From Pyxicephalus adspersus (lineage: Eukaryota > Chordata > Amphibia > Anura > Pyxicephalidae), in assembly GCF_032062135.1 (NCBI RefSeq), contig NC_092859.1, positions 123,296,874 to 123,360,873 on the forward strand: DNA of 64,000 nt, given 5' to 3'. Within the stretch, counting starts at the first letter, position 1; every line of letters begins with the position of its first letter. Positions 47,586-60,560 of this stretch are shown here, piece after piece. Position numbers and translations under genes: made by a program. A model generated the notes under the pieces. That model was not told where the DNA came from, did no database searches, and worked only from the letters and a program-made list of their open reading frames with translations.

Positions 47586-49914
47586 TGTGTATTTAACACC
47601 TTTAAAGTTACAATAATGTACGTTCACAATTAATGATAAAATAAGCAATTTTGTGGAGGAATTCATTTGCTAATTTTTTATGAACCTTCCCACTACCTGT
47701 GGGAGTGGGAGGATCATCCTGTAAAAAATCACATAATGGGCCCTACTATTGTGATCAGAAAAAAATTCAAAGGAAAAGCAACGACACATTTAAGCAGGAA
47801 ATTACATTCCTGACAAAATTCATTACACTTTTATTGTTGTCATAGTTACAGGGAAGCCAATTTTTATTTTCATTTTTACCACATTAGAAAATCAGATTTG
47901 GTCGTATAGTGATATGGATGATGCATTTTTAGAAGGGAGAAATTAGGAAACGAGCAGTTGTACAGGCTATGTCAGATTTTTTTACCTGTTTGTTATACCA
48001 TGCAAAAAGTCTATAGTGTATGTAAAGCATTAGAAAATGACCATAATCATAAATCTAGAATAGCACAGCAACGGAATATTAGAATAAGCTGTTTGTGGAT
48101 TTTAATCCCTATGTAGGGAAAAATAATCTCATGATTATTTTTAAATTCACAGTAATCCATCACTACAGGTAAAGCAATAGAACTCAGTGGCGTAGACTAC
48201 AATACATAACAGCTGAGCACCAGCAACTAAGCAGGCATGAGTCTGCAGAGCCACAATTATGCACAGTCATATCTCCATGGTGTTTCTTACAGTGCTGGTA
48301 GAATGCCAGGAAAACTGCTTGATACATATTAGTAGTTGTAATATACGTATAAACTGTTCTATTTTTCCAAAGGTTTTGTAGTTCTGTAAAGCCAGAATTA
48401 GAATCAAAGGTTTACCTGCCAAACAGCACCTGGACATCGTACACCCCTCTGTATGACACTCCTGGTCTAGGACCAGCTATAGTTTGTGATTGGGAGTACA
48501 CTGCTCTTGTCATCCCTTCGCTCTTCCCCTCCTGCAAATATTTCGTGTTATTTTACACTAAGCCTCTAAATTAAATTTCTAAATTAGGCCTCTAAAACCA
48601 GACTAAATTATTCTATTTGTTTTAGGAAAAAAATATTAAAACATAGTTATGAAAAATGTACCTGTCAGTTTAACCAATCATTTTTTCATATTTGTAGTTT
48701 GCTAAATAGGGGCATGGTAGGGGTGTGCTATTTGCTGACATAGTTTGAGTAGAAATATGTCCCTATTTTCAAAGAGTTCCCATCTAAAAATTGTGAGGTT
48801 GTCTATGTCAAGACAGGAGAATCCAGGGACTCCTGTCTGACATTCCTTCTGTCTGTCCTGCAGTTCAGCAAGTACAGGAGGGCGTAGCTAGACAGGTATA
48901 TATGGTTGTAAAAAAAATATATAAATTATTATTTATTTTTTTTTTAGGGAATGCATTACAGGTATGAATAGTTTTTTTTATATAATTTGAGTGAAGTGTA
49001 GTCACACTGTACTTCAAATAACATAAGTCCCCTTAAAAAATAAGTAAATTGATCTTCCACAACTGAATTTTGCAACACTCATCAGTTAGCAAACTACAAT
49101 GTTTCTCTGGTCTGATCAATTTGATGCACATTTGTCTGGACTGCAGAGGATCACGCTCTTTGAATGAATTTGAGTTTCCTGGAATTGCATGCTTTTCTGC
49201 TAATCAGACAAATTTGCTTGTCCATTTATCTTGTAGTTAAAGCCAAAATTTCCCTTCTGTTCTAAAAGATTTGGCACATCATTTTTACCTATAGGAACAG
49301 AATTGTGTTTAAAAATAAGTTCCTGAAATAGGTTAAGCAGATTATTTTCACTATCATCTGGAAGTGTGACACACTTAACTTTCCCACTGAACAGATTTTT
49401 GCTTTATTGTATGTATAAGCTTCTGATTGCTGAGTAAACAAAGCAGGATTTTGCCTGACTGATGAACTGATCTCAACTGGTAAGATCCTTTTTTTCTTCA
49501 TGTGTATAACTCTCCCTATAAACAGAGTATGGTCTAATCATGCATGATGTCCACTAACCGCGCTAAAGTAATGTGAAATAAGGAGAATTGTGTGTTTTTT
49601 TTGTAGAATATAAGGACAATAAAGAGTTAGGAGGTTTTATTTTGGCATTTTTAAAATAGCAAATGCAATAATTTAGGAGTCTTATTTATAAAGCACTGAA
49701 TCTGACATTCACAATAATGTTTTCTGCTGGAGAATCCTCCTTATCCATGTATTTCAATGGCAGAGATAGATTCTCCACTAGATAAATATTTTGGTGAATG
49801 TCAGATTCTCTACTTTTTAAATATACACTTGGAGCTTAGTTCATTCTAATAAATTTGGCCATTAAATAATACATTTTGTATAAACAATACTTTATTTATT
49901 TATTTATTTATTTT
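47586..49914. other. No gene recognised
   Basis: Contains only a trivial 9-bp stem at 48811-48838 and homopolymer runs. Confidence 0.5.
49881..49912. repeat. (TTTA)n microsatellite
   Basis: A TTTA-based run immediately upstream of the tandem units at 49915. Confidence 0.85.
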
Positions 49915-50070
49915 CCCCTCACGTTTATTCGAAGGTTGATATTCATGCACAGAAATATAAGGCCGTTAAAGGCCCTTTCTTCACCACCCCCCTTTTTTTC
50001 CCCTCACGATTGTTAGTAGATTGATATTCACGTGCTGATAATATAAGGCCATTAGAGGCCCTTTCTTCAC
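49915..50070 (+). repeat. Two tandem ~85-bp units
   Basis: CCCCTCACGTTTATTCGAAG...GGCCGTTAAAGGCCCTTTCTTCAC is followed by a second unit starting CCCCTCACGATTGTTAGTAG and ending GGCCATTAGAGGCCCTTTCT. Each unit ends in a small GGCC...GGCC palindrome. The sequence 50071-50296 that follows is A/T-rich and ends in an AATAAA-like poly(A) tail, so this may be the 3' end of a LINE-type element. Confidence 0.65.
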
Positions 50071-50348
50071 AAAAAGGAAATGTCATTTTTTTTCTCTTAG
50101 AATACTTTGTTTTATGAGTGTATTGTGTTTTATTTTTTTACCTTGTATTTATGTATGTGTTTATTTTTATACCTTGTATTTTATATGTATAATGTGTTTG
50201 TGTATAGTATGGTTTTGTAAATTAGTTGTATATATAAGCAAAATGTAATAAAATAATAAATAATAATAATAAAATAATAAATTAAAAAAAAACAATACTT
50301 TTTTTTAGAAACTGATACTTTTGGCTATAGGAGGGACAATTGTGAAAA

Positions 50349-50651
50349 GGGCAGCACGATGGCTCAGGGGTTAGCACTCCGGCCTTTGCAGCGCTTGGTC
50401 CCAGGTTCGATCCCCATCCAGGACATTATCTGCATGGAGTTTGCAGATGGTCTGCATGGGTTTCCTCCCACATCCCAAAAACATGCAGTGAGGTTAATTA
50501 GCTTCTCCCTAACAATTGACCTTAGACTACAATAATGACATATGACTATCATAGGGACATTAGATTGTGAGCTCCTTTGAGGGACAGTGACATGACTATG
50601 TACAGTGCTGTGTAATATGATGCCACTATATAAATACTGTGTAATAATAAT
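50349..50651 (+). repeat. Full-length tRNA-derived SINE
   Basis: Head: A-box-like TGGCTCAGGGGTTAGC (from 50360) and B-box GGTTCGATCCC (50404-50414), the internal RNA polymerase III promoter. Body: GGGTTTCCTCCCACATCCCA, AACATGCAGTGAGGTTAATT. Tail: TGTGTAATATGATGCCACTA and a TAATAATAA end. The body motif is shared by many fish and amphibian SINEs. It sits directly after an A/T-rich tail (50240-50296). No clear target duplication was found. Confidence 0.92.
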
Positions 50652-51859
50652 AGGAGGCAAATAAGCATTTGGTTTAAAAAATGGATAGTTATTCCAAAAC
50701 AGCAGTAGTTGTGTGCCATTTTGCAAAGGATTTTTTTTTAAATTATTATTATTTTTAAATCTTATTTCTGTAATGCCACTGTGCCTCCCTTTTGATAATA
50801 TTTCTATCACTATTTGCTATTTCAAGGCAATGTGAAAGTGACTACACTGGGTAAATGTAACCCTCAAGAACATGGTACTTACCTCCACCACAGCTTCTTC
50901 CTTTACCACGACCACCAAAATTCCCAGTTTCAGATGGTGACTGAGTTCTGAGGAGGTGACATTAGCTGAGCTCAGACCCTAGCTGAAATTTGACAGTGCT
51001 TGAGCCTAGGTCTTTGTTTTCTATTGGATACATAAAAGGGTGGCACAGAAAGGGTTGTAGAATTGATTATACTATAGGACCTTATCTGTATGGGCAATAT
51101 GACAATGTCTGTTTAGGACTAGAAAAAAACTAGTTCTTGTAGGTATTGAGGGGCATGTGATTTGTTCTATTTCCCTTAATATGACAGTGTTTGTACCTAG
51201 TTTATGGTTTAGTAATGTCACCTGGAGCAAGGAGACAGTCCCCAGCTCTGAGTAATTTTTACCTTGAATGGTTTAAAGCTTTCCAAGGGTTTTCTTTCCT
51301 TAGTGCCTGTGGTCCATACCAGCAGCACTGGACCAAGTGGAAGGTAAATCTGTGCTGCTAAAAAGGAATGGAGAGCAGCTTTGGACTGAGCCCATTGCTT
51401 TGCCCAAGATTGGTGAACAGCATGGGTTGTCGTTGTTGGTCCATGCCCACCCTTCTCAGTTTTCCTAAAGTAAAACACATTTGGAACACATATTATGAAA
51501 CTACAGAACCAAAACCCCAAATCTGCATACATTTCCCAGGTCAATATCCTACTAACTAATAAAAAGAATAAGGATGACAGCTCTGCAGCTTTCACCTTTA
51601 AAATCAAGTCATCAATAATATCCCACATATTTATGTTCTGGCATCTTCTCTTTTATTTTATACAACGATTAGCATGACACATTGTATTATTGAGCTGGTC
51701 TGGTTTCCAGGGCAATACATTTTAATAGTACTTTTTTAAATGCTACTTTAATTGTTAATTTACCATATTTGCTTATGCATATGAGGTACTAGCAGCTGCA
51801 TGACATGTACTTAATATTCCTCAGGTAGCTTTGAATAGAATATGTGCATACAACATTTT
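50652..51859. other. No gene recognised
   Basis: A minus frame of 136 codons (51218-51628) shows no domain. No repeats were assigned. Confidence 0.5.
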
Positions 51860-52330
51860 TTAATTTCATCTTAAGAGGAGGTTGCGTTAATTCCACTGAG
51901 TAGACAGGGAATTATACGGATTGATGAGCCCTGGTGCTCTCAGCTGTGCTGACCTGCAGTACGAGGACATATCTTATTAGACGTGTGATGCCTGAGAATG
52001 CAACATAGCTGTTCATCTCTATTCAGCCAACTTTACAATTACCAGCAGTGGAAAACATGAATTTTAAACTAAGAGACATGCACTGAGTTACTTAGAAGCA
52101 CATTCAATGTCAGCATCACCCAAATCATTTTCTTTTGTGCTTGTACAATGGTAAATACAAATGCTTTTCAATAAATAGGCAAAGAACATCATTCTGTAAT
52201 AATACATCTGGCTTGTGTAATGATAAAGCACAGACTGACAATATCAGACATCATGGCCTCCATAAGTTTAAAGATCATAAAATGTATAAATACAATTAAA
52301 CTTTATGCTATGTAACATAAATCTGTATAC
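51860..52330. promoter_or_regulatory. Candidate conserved non-coding block
   Basis: Repeat-free, balanced composition with CAGCTGTG (E-box), TGTAATGATAAAG, and ATTCTGTAATAATACA words. The texture is similar to the block at 26180. Inference only. Confidence 0.28.
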
Positions 52331-53518
52331 ATTCATACAATAGTATTTTTTGTGTAGAAATTGTTTTGGGTCTTAGGCAATGCCTACAATAAAGGAAGAA
52401 CAAATGTGTATGACTAGCTAAGCACTGAAAAGGTTAGTTCACTTGTATGCATAGCCAGAACTTTTTTTTAGGTTTTAGATATAGAATGGAAGAGTTACAA
52501 TCATATCGGGTAATTTGTCTGTGCCTTACTCTCTTCAATTACCTTCCTGGATTCTCACCAGAAGATGATGGTAAATCCCAACATAGTGAACAAATTTCCT
52601 GTCTTGGGCAGTTGCCATCAGAAAATTTTTCACCAGTGGATATTGTCCTTAAGCTCTGTTCGTTGACAGTTTAGAAATGTTAGGTTTCCCCCATTGTCTC
52701 TCTAACAGTGATCACAAGAGTGAATAGAGGGGTCAATATCTCTAATGGGGACACAGACATCAATTATAGCTTAAAAGGGCGTCTAACCATTTTACAAAAC
52801 TAAAAAAGGAAAGGTTTAACTAGAGAAACACCTGTGTGTTTTTTATTTCTACATTCATATTTTAGTATAAAGAATATAGGGGGACTCCCTTAACTTACAA
52901 TGGTTGTGGTGGAACTTAATGCAATAAACGTGGGCAAAAAGTGTTGAGAGTGCTTCAGGTTCTTAAGAGATAGAGGAACCCAGTGCATTCAGTTCGCTTG
53001 TATTTACAGTGACAGGGTGTCCCATGGCTTGGCAGCGAAGGTCTTAAATGGGATAGATATAGCACCCGGGTTTTATTTAATAAATGGCTTTATGAAATCT
53101 CTGTTTGTCTGGTAGACAGTCGGCTACCTAAGGGTTCTAAGGGTCTAAGGGTACATGTCCGGGTTTTCCCTGGGAATTTAGTGTTGCAGCAGCAGACTAC
53201 TGGGAAGGGAAAAGAGCTCAGTAAGAAAACTCTCAAAGTAAGCATTCAGCATTTGTTTGGTTTATGCAAAAGGATTTTGTTTTTGACTTTATGATCAGCC
53301 AGAGAAGGAACCCCTCAAGAGATAGTAATTGGCATAGCTGGGCTAGGATTTGCTTTGCTGTTTTTTCTTCTTCAATTTTTTGACACAAGCAGGCAGGAGC
53401 CTGAAAAAAAGACCATGTGCTGCCTTATTTCGAACTGCTGCCAAACTGCTCCTCCGAGCAATCCCCCCAGCAAGCTTACAATACCCAAAATAGGATTCCA
53501 GATTTGGGTAGACCAGGC
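52331..53518. other. No gene recognised
   Basis: Frames of 75 codons or fewer; no repeats were assigned. Confidence 0.5.
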
Positions 53519-53526
53519 CTTTAAAA

Positions 53527-53833
53527 CTGCCTTTCTCAACCTTTGCACCCCTGAGGAACCCCTAAAATAATTTTCAGTTCTTGGGGAACTTTTATTTAAA
53601 CCGTTTTTTGGGACAGTGGGGGAAAAAAAGCTTCTTATATTAGTGGCCAGTGGAAAAGATTCCCCCATACAGTGGTGGTTAGAATACTACCTTTATAAAC
53701 AACTAAAAACATCATTAGAGTCATGCACCTGGCTATAGAAAGTGGCATTGGCCCCTGGAACTTTGCAGGCCAATCAGCCACAGTTTATAGAACAACTAGC
53801 AACATTTGGAGGAACCCTGATAGAGAATGGCTC
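53527..53833. mobile_element. hAT-type (Charlie-like) non-autonomous element
   Basis: The left end CTGCCTTTCTCAACCTTTG and the right end (minus strand) GAGCCATTCTCTATCAGGG fit the CAGTGGTTCTCAACC ends of hAT-Charlie. It is flanked by an 8-bp duplication, CTTTAAAA (53519-53526) and CTTTAAAC (53834-53841), 7 of 8 matching. The body has GAGGAACCCC on the left mirrored as GGAGGAACCCTG near the right end. No transposase frame. Confidence 0.82.
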
Positions 53834-53841
53834 CTTTAAAC

Positions 53842-55599
53842 ATTTATTTCAAATTTTTGGAAGCATAATAGAAAATTATTTGATGCATACTTAAGTTGAC
53901 AAATGATCAATATTTGTCTGATCTTTTTGATTGGGCTACTTTATCACCTTGTACCACTTGAAGCAGGAGAGATTTCAGCACAAATCAGACTAAAAATTGA
54001 TTAAAATGTCACCAGTACCCTCGCTTTGTACTGTGTGATGAGCCATGTGGCTGTCGATCACCTTCTGCTCCTTCATGCTCTCTATTGATAAAAAAAAAAA
54101 AAATGCCTTTGCAGATCAATGTTCAGTCATTCTTATTGTCAAAATCATTCCCCAACAGCCCTATTTTACATAGATTTTCATTGAATCGGATATTTTATAA
54201 GGAATCAAACATCTTACCGCTCAAATATGTCACATGGTATTAGCCTAGCTGTAGACTTACTATTTTTGCTAATGACCACTTTTTCTAAATCGACAGAGAT
54301 GAGCTTCTTTATATAATGTCCTGACTGTGTACATAGACGTGCCATTCCATTGATTGTTAAAGGAATGAATTATGTCTCTATTAAATGACATGGGAATCCA
54401 GCAGACATAACACAGCCAAGTACATGGAAACAATTCTTTGCCTTATGCTTTTCAAAAACCACAAACTTGTAGTTGACATATTCTGAACACCTATTTATAT
54501 ACTATTACTTTTATGAAGTTTGGTTCATTTGCTAATTGTGCATTCCATTGTGTTGGTGATCTTGTTGTAAGGAGTTTAAAAGGGAAAAAAGAAAAACTGT
54601 TGTACACATTGAATATATGCAGCGAGCAGCAGTGGGCGCAGCTGGAAAGAAGCATTTGAGAAATATAAAAACAAATGAATTGGGGAAAAGTTTTACTTTT
54701 GTGGATGGACAGTATCTTTTAGGTGGTTTGTGAGCTGATGACCCACATACCATCAGTGTCTTTGATTCTTAGTTTACAAGAGTTAGTGCTATAATCTATT
54801 AATTGACTTGAGTCAATTGTGGTGTATGAGATCCACAAAATGCATCATTCTTATTATTATCATTCTTATAGATTCTCCTACTTGGACTGTGCATATAATA
54901 TATCCAAAATATGAATGGACTCTCAAGTAACCACATTTTATAAAATGTTTTCTAAACCTGCACTTATTCTTTTTTGGATATGGTCTTTGTAGTGCAAAGT
55001 GGCACCTTTGTTAACACTTCTAAATATGGATATTGAATAATTTTATGTTTTTATTCCATTTATAGTCCCATTCGAACTTCTCTCAAGTGAAGCTCTTCTA
55101 GTTTCAAGGCTTTGCTCAGTAGTTATGAACTGTATTCCTGTTTTCTATGCCAAGCAATTTTTAAACATATCATTTTAGATCTAAGTGGAAAAATAGTTTT
55201 ACTTGAAATCTAATGCTAAGCAGCTGCATGGATGCGAATACAATCTTGATGAAGCTAGATCCAGACATTAGGCATTACAAGGCATTAAGGATGAGATGTA
55301 ATTTAGCAGTATTTTAAAGCTAAAATGTAACTATGTACAGGGCCAAAGGTGTGAAAGCCTTTGGGGATGGAGGCATTGTTTAACATTCACTATATGGCAC
55401 AACTGCAACAAAGAGTAAATAATATAATTGCATTGTAGTCTGCTGTGAATAATGGTTATGCTGGTTTCTAAAAAGAAGTGGATAAGTGTGATGGTGTATA
55501 TGCCTTTATTCTTTTTTAGTTTCTGGTGTGTCCCCTATAATATGGTTGCCAGTCATGTGCAAACTACAGACAGACGCTGCTGCAGCCAGAGACACACGC
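53842..55599. other. No gene recognised
   Basis: Contains a poly(A) tract (about 54090-54103) and no repeats or domains that I can name. Confidence 0.5.
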
Positions 55600-55735
55600 A
55601 GGATCGGGTATCGGGTGAGTATATTATTTTAGTTATTTTATCACACCTTTGTCGTATAGGACGCACTAACTTTTCCCCCCCAGTTTTGGGGAAGAAAAAG
55701 TGCGTCTTATACTGCAAAAAATACGGTAGTATTTG
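55600..55735. repeat. MITE-like repeat with AAGTGCGTCTTATAC hairpin
   Basis: GTCGTATAGGACGCACTAAC and AAAAGTGCGTCTTATACTGC are inverted partners around a C-rich/GGGG loop, and the end reads AAAATACGGTA. This fits a widely distributed vertebrate repeat. The motif overlaps in kind with the one at 43180. Confidence 0.6.
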
Positions 55736-58700
55736 CAATGCACACATAACTCTCTCTTTTCAATTACAAATTGCTAGAGTACAGTGCATTTTATTAGAAA
55801 AATGCCTATTTTTAGAGAAATCACAAAATAAAACGATTAAGTCACTCACTCTATATTCCTTATCTTCCCTTGTATCTGTGGGTGGATGTGGACCTGTTTA
55901 GGTACCAAGAAACATGTTTTCCATTATTTCATGAGAATTGACTCTATTAGAATGCAGTGACACCCACCCATGGGGCTGACTTGAATTGAATGGCAAGTAA
56001 GGCAGCAAATAGGTGAAAGCCAAGGCCTTTGGACAGTGTAGATATTAAGGACAGATCTTAATGAAGTTAATAGTCATTCAACATGGAATTGAAGATGGAT
56101 TTGTTCAGTTACACGAGCTGTGAGCTTCTGATACTGTGAAATCCAGAAGTGTGCATAACAACACCTCATTTCAGGTAATTATGAATGGACACAAAACAAA
56201 GTTATGCAGGAGTTCAGCTTAAAGCAGATATAGCTGAATTATATTCATGATACTTTTCTTTCACACTAATAGTTTGTTTTTTTGAGGACATGTTTTTTTT
56301 CGATCTTTTCTCTGCACCATGTCAAGCACAGTGCGAGGTTTAACCAAATACTATTTGACATACTATAATTAAGAGAACAGTATGTGAAATTACAGGAAGA
56401 GTGAAAGAACTTGCAAGGTCATAAAAACAATTCTGATAAGAAGTAAAAAGTGAGTCTTAAATGAGGAAGGGATGCAAGTCAAAGAGGTGAGAGTGCTTGG
56501 CAGTGTTAGATAGTGATTGATGGCGGTCAACACTGGATCCATTATAAATGTAAATTAAATAAAATATTGACTTCTCTATTTCTGTAAACTAACTCCAAGA
56601 AAGTTGCCTTTGAGGTTTATTACCTGAACCCCATTGGTATATAGAAAACCTACTGACAGATGTAACACTCTAGTTTCTGGTTTTCTTTTACCCCTAACAA
56701 ATTTTGATATGCAGTCAAACAACGAGATTTAGGCTTGGAAATGCTGATCTAAAGGACCAAAATAAGCAACCTAGAGTGGTGATCAAATCGTTCCACAATA
56801 AAGGTTAGAGCAAGAGAACCATCAAGCATGTAAACATATCAAATTCTAGGAGACCAAAAATATCCCCCAAATTATTAGGAGAAAATGATAAATAGCTGCG
56901 TACTATTACTAGCATCCACAGTACAGCATTAGGAGTTATATGGATGATAATATCAGGAACTGCTTATAAAAAAAGATGAAACTGAAATAAATTTTCCCAG
57001 CACCCTCACTTCTGGCCTATAGATCACCACCTAACCTCAGACAAACTAATCAGCAGGAAATTACATTCTGACAACAAAGATGATGACAAGGGAGTTAAGC
57101 CTTGTAACAGCAAATGCTATAATTGGTACATACACAATGATCTAGGTAGTTGTGGCAAATGAATGCATTATTAAAACAAAATATTGCTAAAAATAATTCA
57201 GTCCATCTTTGTTTGAACTCCCCTAGATACCTCCACACAAATATTTGAGATACCTTCATACACCTAGTATAGATACCTTCTTTTCAGATGTCTTCAAGCC
57301 AAGCACATCCTTTATTCTCGGCATTAGCTGTTGTATCCCTTACTAGGGCATAGGACCATACTCATGCAGTGATGTGTGTTGTTCTATGTAGTAGTACATT
57401 GTGAGCTCCGCTTTGTTACCAGGCACCTCCATGGGGATAACAACACTGGTTATAGAAAAGTGGTACCCGAAAACTTTTATTTTTTTTTAAATTTAAAACA
57501 GGACTAGATGCAAATGATTTAAAAAGTAGAGATCAGCTTTCCGAGACCCACAATGAACACTGCACACTCAATCTGTGGCAAACATACCTATTTCTTAAAC
57601 GTTTTGTAATAACAATCAGGAAAGCCAAAACCTATTTATTTCTAAAAACTTTTCTGATTCTAAAATCTATATTTCAATGAAAGATATGTGATATCAGTTT
57701 TCTAAATTACTGTCTAAATTCTTCAATGACCACTCTTACCTTGTTGACACAACCCCATTTCCTTCTCTGTACCAAGCTTTACACTAAATGCCACATTTTT
57801 TTTCCTTTGTGTGTGTTTCCTATTTGCAGTTTAGAATTTTATTGTAAAGTCTCATTTTACATTTAGTTAAACTCCTTAAACCTTAGAACTGTTTTGACTT
57901 GATGCATACAGTGAATCTCTCAAAAGTTTGAAAAATGAGTGATTTGTACCAATGAAAATGTATCACTAACTATACGCAAATATTTCTGCAATATGTGCAC
58001 TAATATAGCTGCATCCACTTTAGCTAAATACATTAGGATATATAGTATATTTATTTATAATGAAACTAACCAGCAGTTTGCATATAATGGGCAGCAAACA
58101 ATAAATGAGCATGCTTTAAAGCTACTTCAGATACACTGATATCCATTAGTATATAGGAACCACTGACTGGTATAAAGCTATATATTCTTTTATGATGTAA
58201 AAAATACTCTATAGCACTTCTAAGTGGTTTCTGATGGATAACATAATAACATATTTGTTTACTGTAAGTATAAATCCTTTTTGAAGCAGACATAGAACTA
58301 GAAAGATGGATACACAACTCTGGAAAAAGTGATGGCTACAGAAATCAGTAATAGTGTTACGCCTGCAGAAAAGCATAGTAAATAGTTAGAACCCCTTTTA
58401 GCTTTTTTTAAAAATCCATTTACTGTATGGTACCATTGGGATGGTTATCTTTTACGTCTTGTCTGACAAAACTGGAAATGAGAGTAAATCTCTTCATAGT
58501 AGAAAATAAATCTCCCTTTAGGCAATTATCATTGAAACAGATGAAAGATTAGAGCAGTAAAATTGAATTGCCATCTTTATCAGTCCTGTGATGGGTATAC
58601 AAAGCTTTAAAGATGGCAAAAATTTTTTTTCGATATACTTAAATGTGCATACATATTGCCAGCCAGTGGCTCCAAGACTTTGAAAAAGCAATATCAAAAG

Positions 58701-58896
58701 GCAAATTTATATTTCTCCCAGAGTTTACAGTAAGGCCATATTCACACTTGTCCGGTGTGGCACAATGTGCATTATCATGACTGGTACACATAAAACCCTC
58801 ACTGGTTCACTGCCAATAACTCCAAATAGAACCCCAACACAGTTTGCTGATGGACCTTCAGTCCAGCGAACAGCAACACAAAGTACTGTGCGTATC
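55736..58896. other. No gene recognised
   Basis: 58733-58760 (AAGGCCATATTCACACTTG) resembles the outer end of a DNA element similar to 5108, but a partner end was not found. TTAAAGCAGATATAGCTGAA near 56219 resembles the TTAA-element end. Neither is firm. Confidence 0.45.
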
Positions 58897-59083
58897 ATGG
58901 GCTTGATTTAATAAAGCTCTCCAAGACTGGAAAGTATACATTTTCATCGGTGAAGCTGGGTGATCCAGCAAACCTGGAATGGATTTCTTAACAGTCATTT
59001 TCTATTTGTTAGCAAATGTTTTCAATCCTGGACCAGATCTATTCCAGGTTTGCTGGATCATGCAGCTTCACTGATGAAAGTGT
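58897..59083. mobile_element. Fold-back MITE family A, right end truncated
   Basis: Starts GGGCTTGATTTAATAAAGCT, has both mirrored stems, and stops inside the right arm after GATGAAAGTGT. The lost part is about 45 bp. Confidence 0.88.
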
Positions 59084-60339
59084 CATAAGAATCATTCACA
59101 GATTCACAAACATGCATTTCTCGAACAGAATGCACTTTAGATAGGTAAATAATGTGGAAGAGGAACTATATGATTTAAAGTATTGATACACAGGAATTTA
59201 TTATGTAAGTACAGACAGAATAGAAAACGTAGTGCAAAATAAGCTACTTCCAAAAGGATTTGGAACAATTTTATGTGTTTTATGGGCTTGCTGTGCTGTA
59301 CAGCCAACTGAGAGTCTGTGAACATCTGCAACATATTCATCATGGCACTTATTGTCAATTGAAACATGGGCACATACAAGAAGTGGCCAAGGGTATGTTT
59401 TTATATTAGTACAATTCTAACTAAGCAGTACTAGTAGATTTATAAACTACGCTGCAATCTTTTAGTATGTTGCTAAATAATGATATGGTTATATATTCCC
59501 AGCATGGCTTTTATTTCAAATAAGATTTTTTAACCAATAGAAAAGTATTAAAATGCAGGTCAGTATGAGTGTATGTGGATTGTTATAGGTTGACATACAT
59601 TGTGCCTCAATTGAGCACAGAGCTTGATGTTTTAATATTAATTTCAGTTTAAAGAAAATCAAGCGAAAATGCAACATGTGTTATTTCTCACAAATTGTGA
59701 ACTTCTGGCTTATTATTTGGTAATTCATAACATTTACACTATTTATTCAACTTGTATTTTGACCTTTCAGATACCTTCTGGTGTCTGTACTGACAATCTA
59801 CATGCTTCTTCAATGCTTGACTTATTTGATGTCTGAAATCATATGTTGTTTATTTTCTCCAAAGGATTCAATAAAGCGGCACCATCTATTGTGTCTAAAT
59901 AAAGCCAAAAGTTAATATAAAACAGCAACCCTGTAGGTGTTCCTACCTAGAGATATCTGGTGAAGTCCATGTGGTTTCAATCCATAGCTTTAGCACTGGT
60001 GCCGATTATCCTAGCTGGTATTAGCAGATAAGTTGATTTTACTTGCTCCCTTGATTTGCTTTTTAAAAATACTGGTATGTTGAATTCTATATTAAAAACT
60101 GTTTATAAACATACTTCCTAATGAATTCTTCTGGAGAGCCAGAATGTTGGGAAAATAGGCTTTCTAAGCTTTTTATTTTAAACAATAACATTTTTAAATG
60201 ATGTGCAGACTTGTGTGCTTTTTTACCTGATGTTTCTGTATTTCATTTTAGTTCCTCAGTGGATTATCTGGTACTTATTAAGTCTGATTAAAAAGGGCCA
60301 GCACAAAAATCTTTGTCTTTCCTAAAGTTCAAATCTGCA
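59084..60339. other. No gene recognised
   Basis: The interval 59790-59930 is repeat-free and motif-rich but too weak to call. No domain-bearing frame. Confidence 0.5.
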
Positions 60340-60560
60340 GCTTGTAATCCCTGTTTTTTCTGAACAGATCTCCTCTTTGTTTTCGTTGCCTAGGTTGTCA
60401 CTTTGAGCCATACATTCTCTTTGATAGAACTGGGCAGGCATTCCAATTTAGTTTTGGCATTTGAGGAGCGTTGGCAGCCTGTGTCTGAAATCATTTGGGT
60501 GTAGATCAGGAACAAGGTGGATGTTTTGTGGTTGTTCAAGGGCTGGATAGGTTTACTGAT
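60340..60560. promoter_or_regulatory. Candidate conserved non-coding block
   Basis: Contains CTTTGTTTTCGTTG (SOX-like) near 60374-60387 and CTCTTTGATAG (TCF/LEF-like) near 60417-60427 in repeat-free DNA. Inference only. Confidence 0.2.

Noticed and set aside
48811..48838. Perfect 9-bp inverted repeat as a terminator or regulatory stem
   Set aside because: Short inverted repeats of this size are expected by chance in 64 kb and nothing nearby supports a function.
50349..50420. tRNA gene
   Set aside because: A and B boxes are present but the sequence does not fold as a full tRNA and continues into a SINE body.
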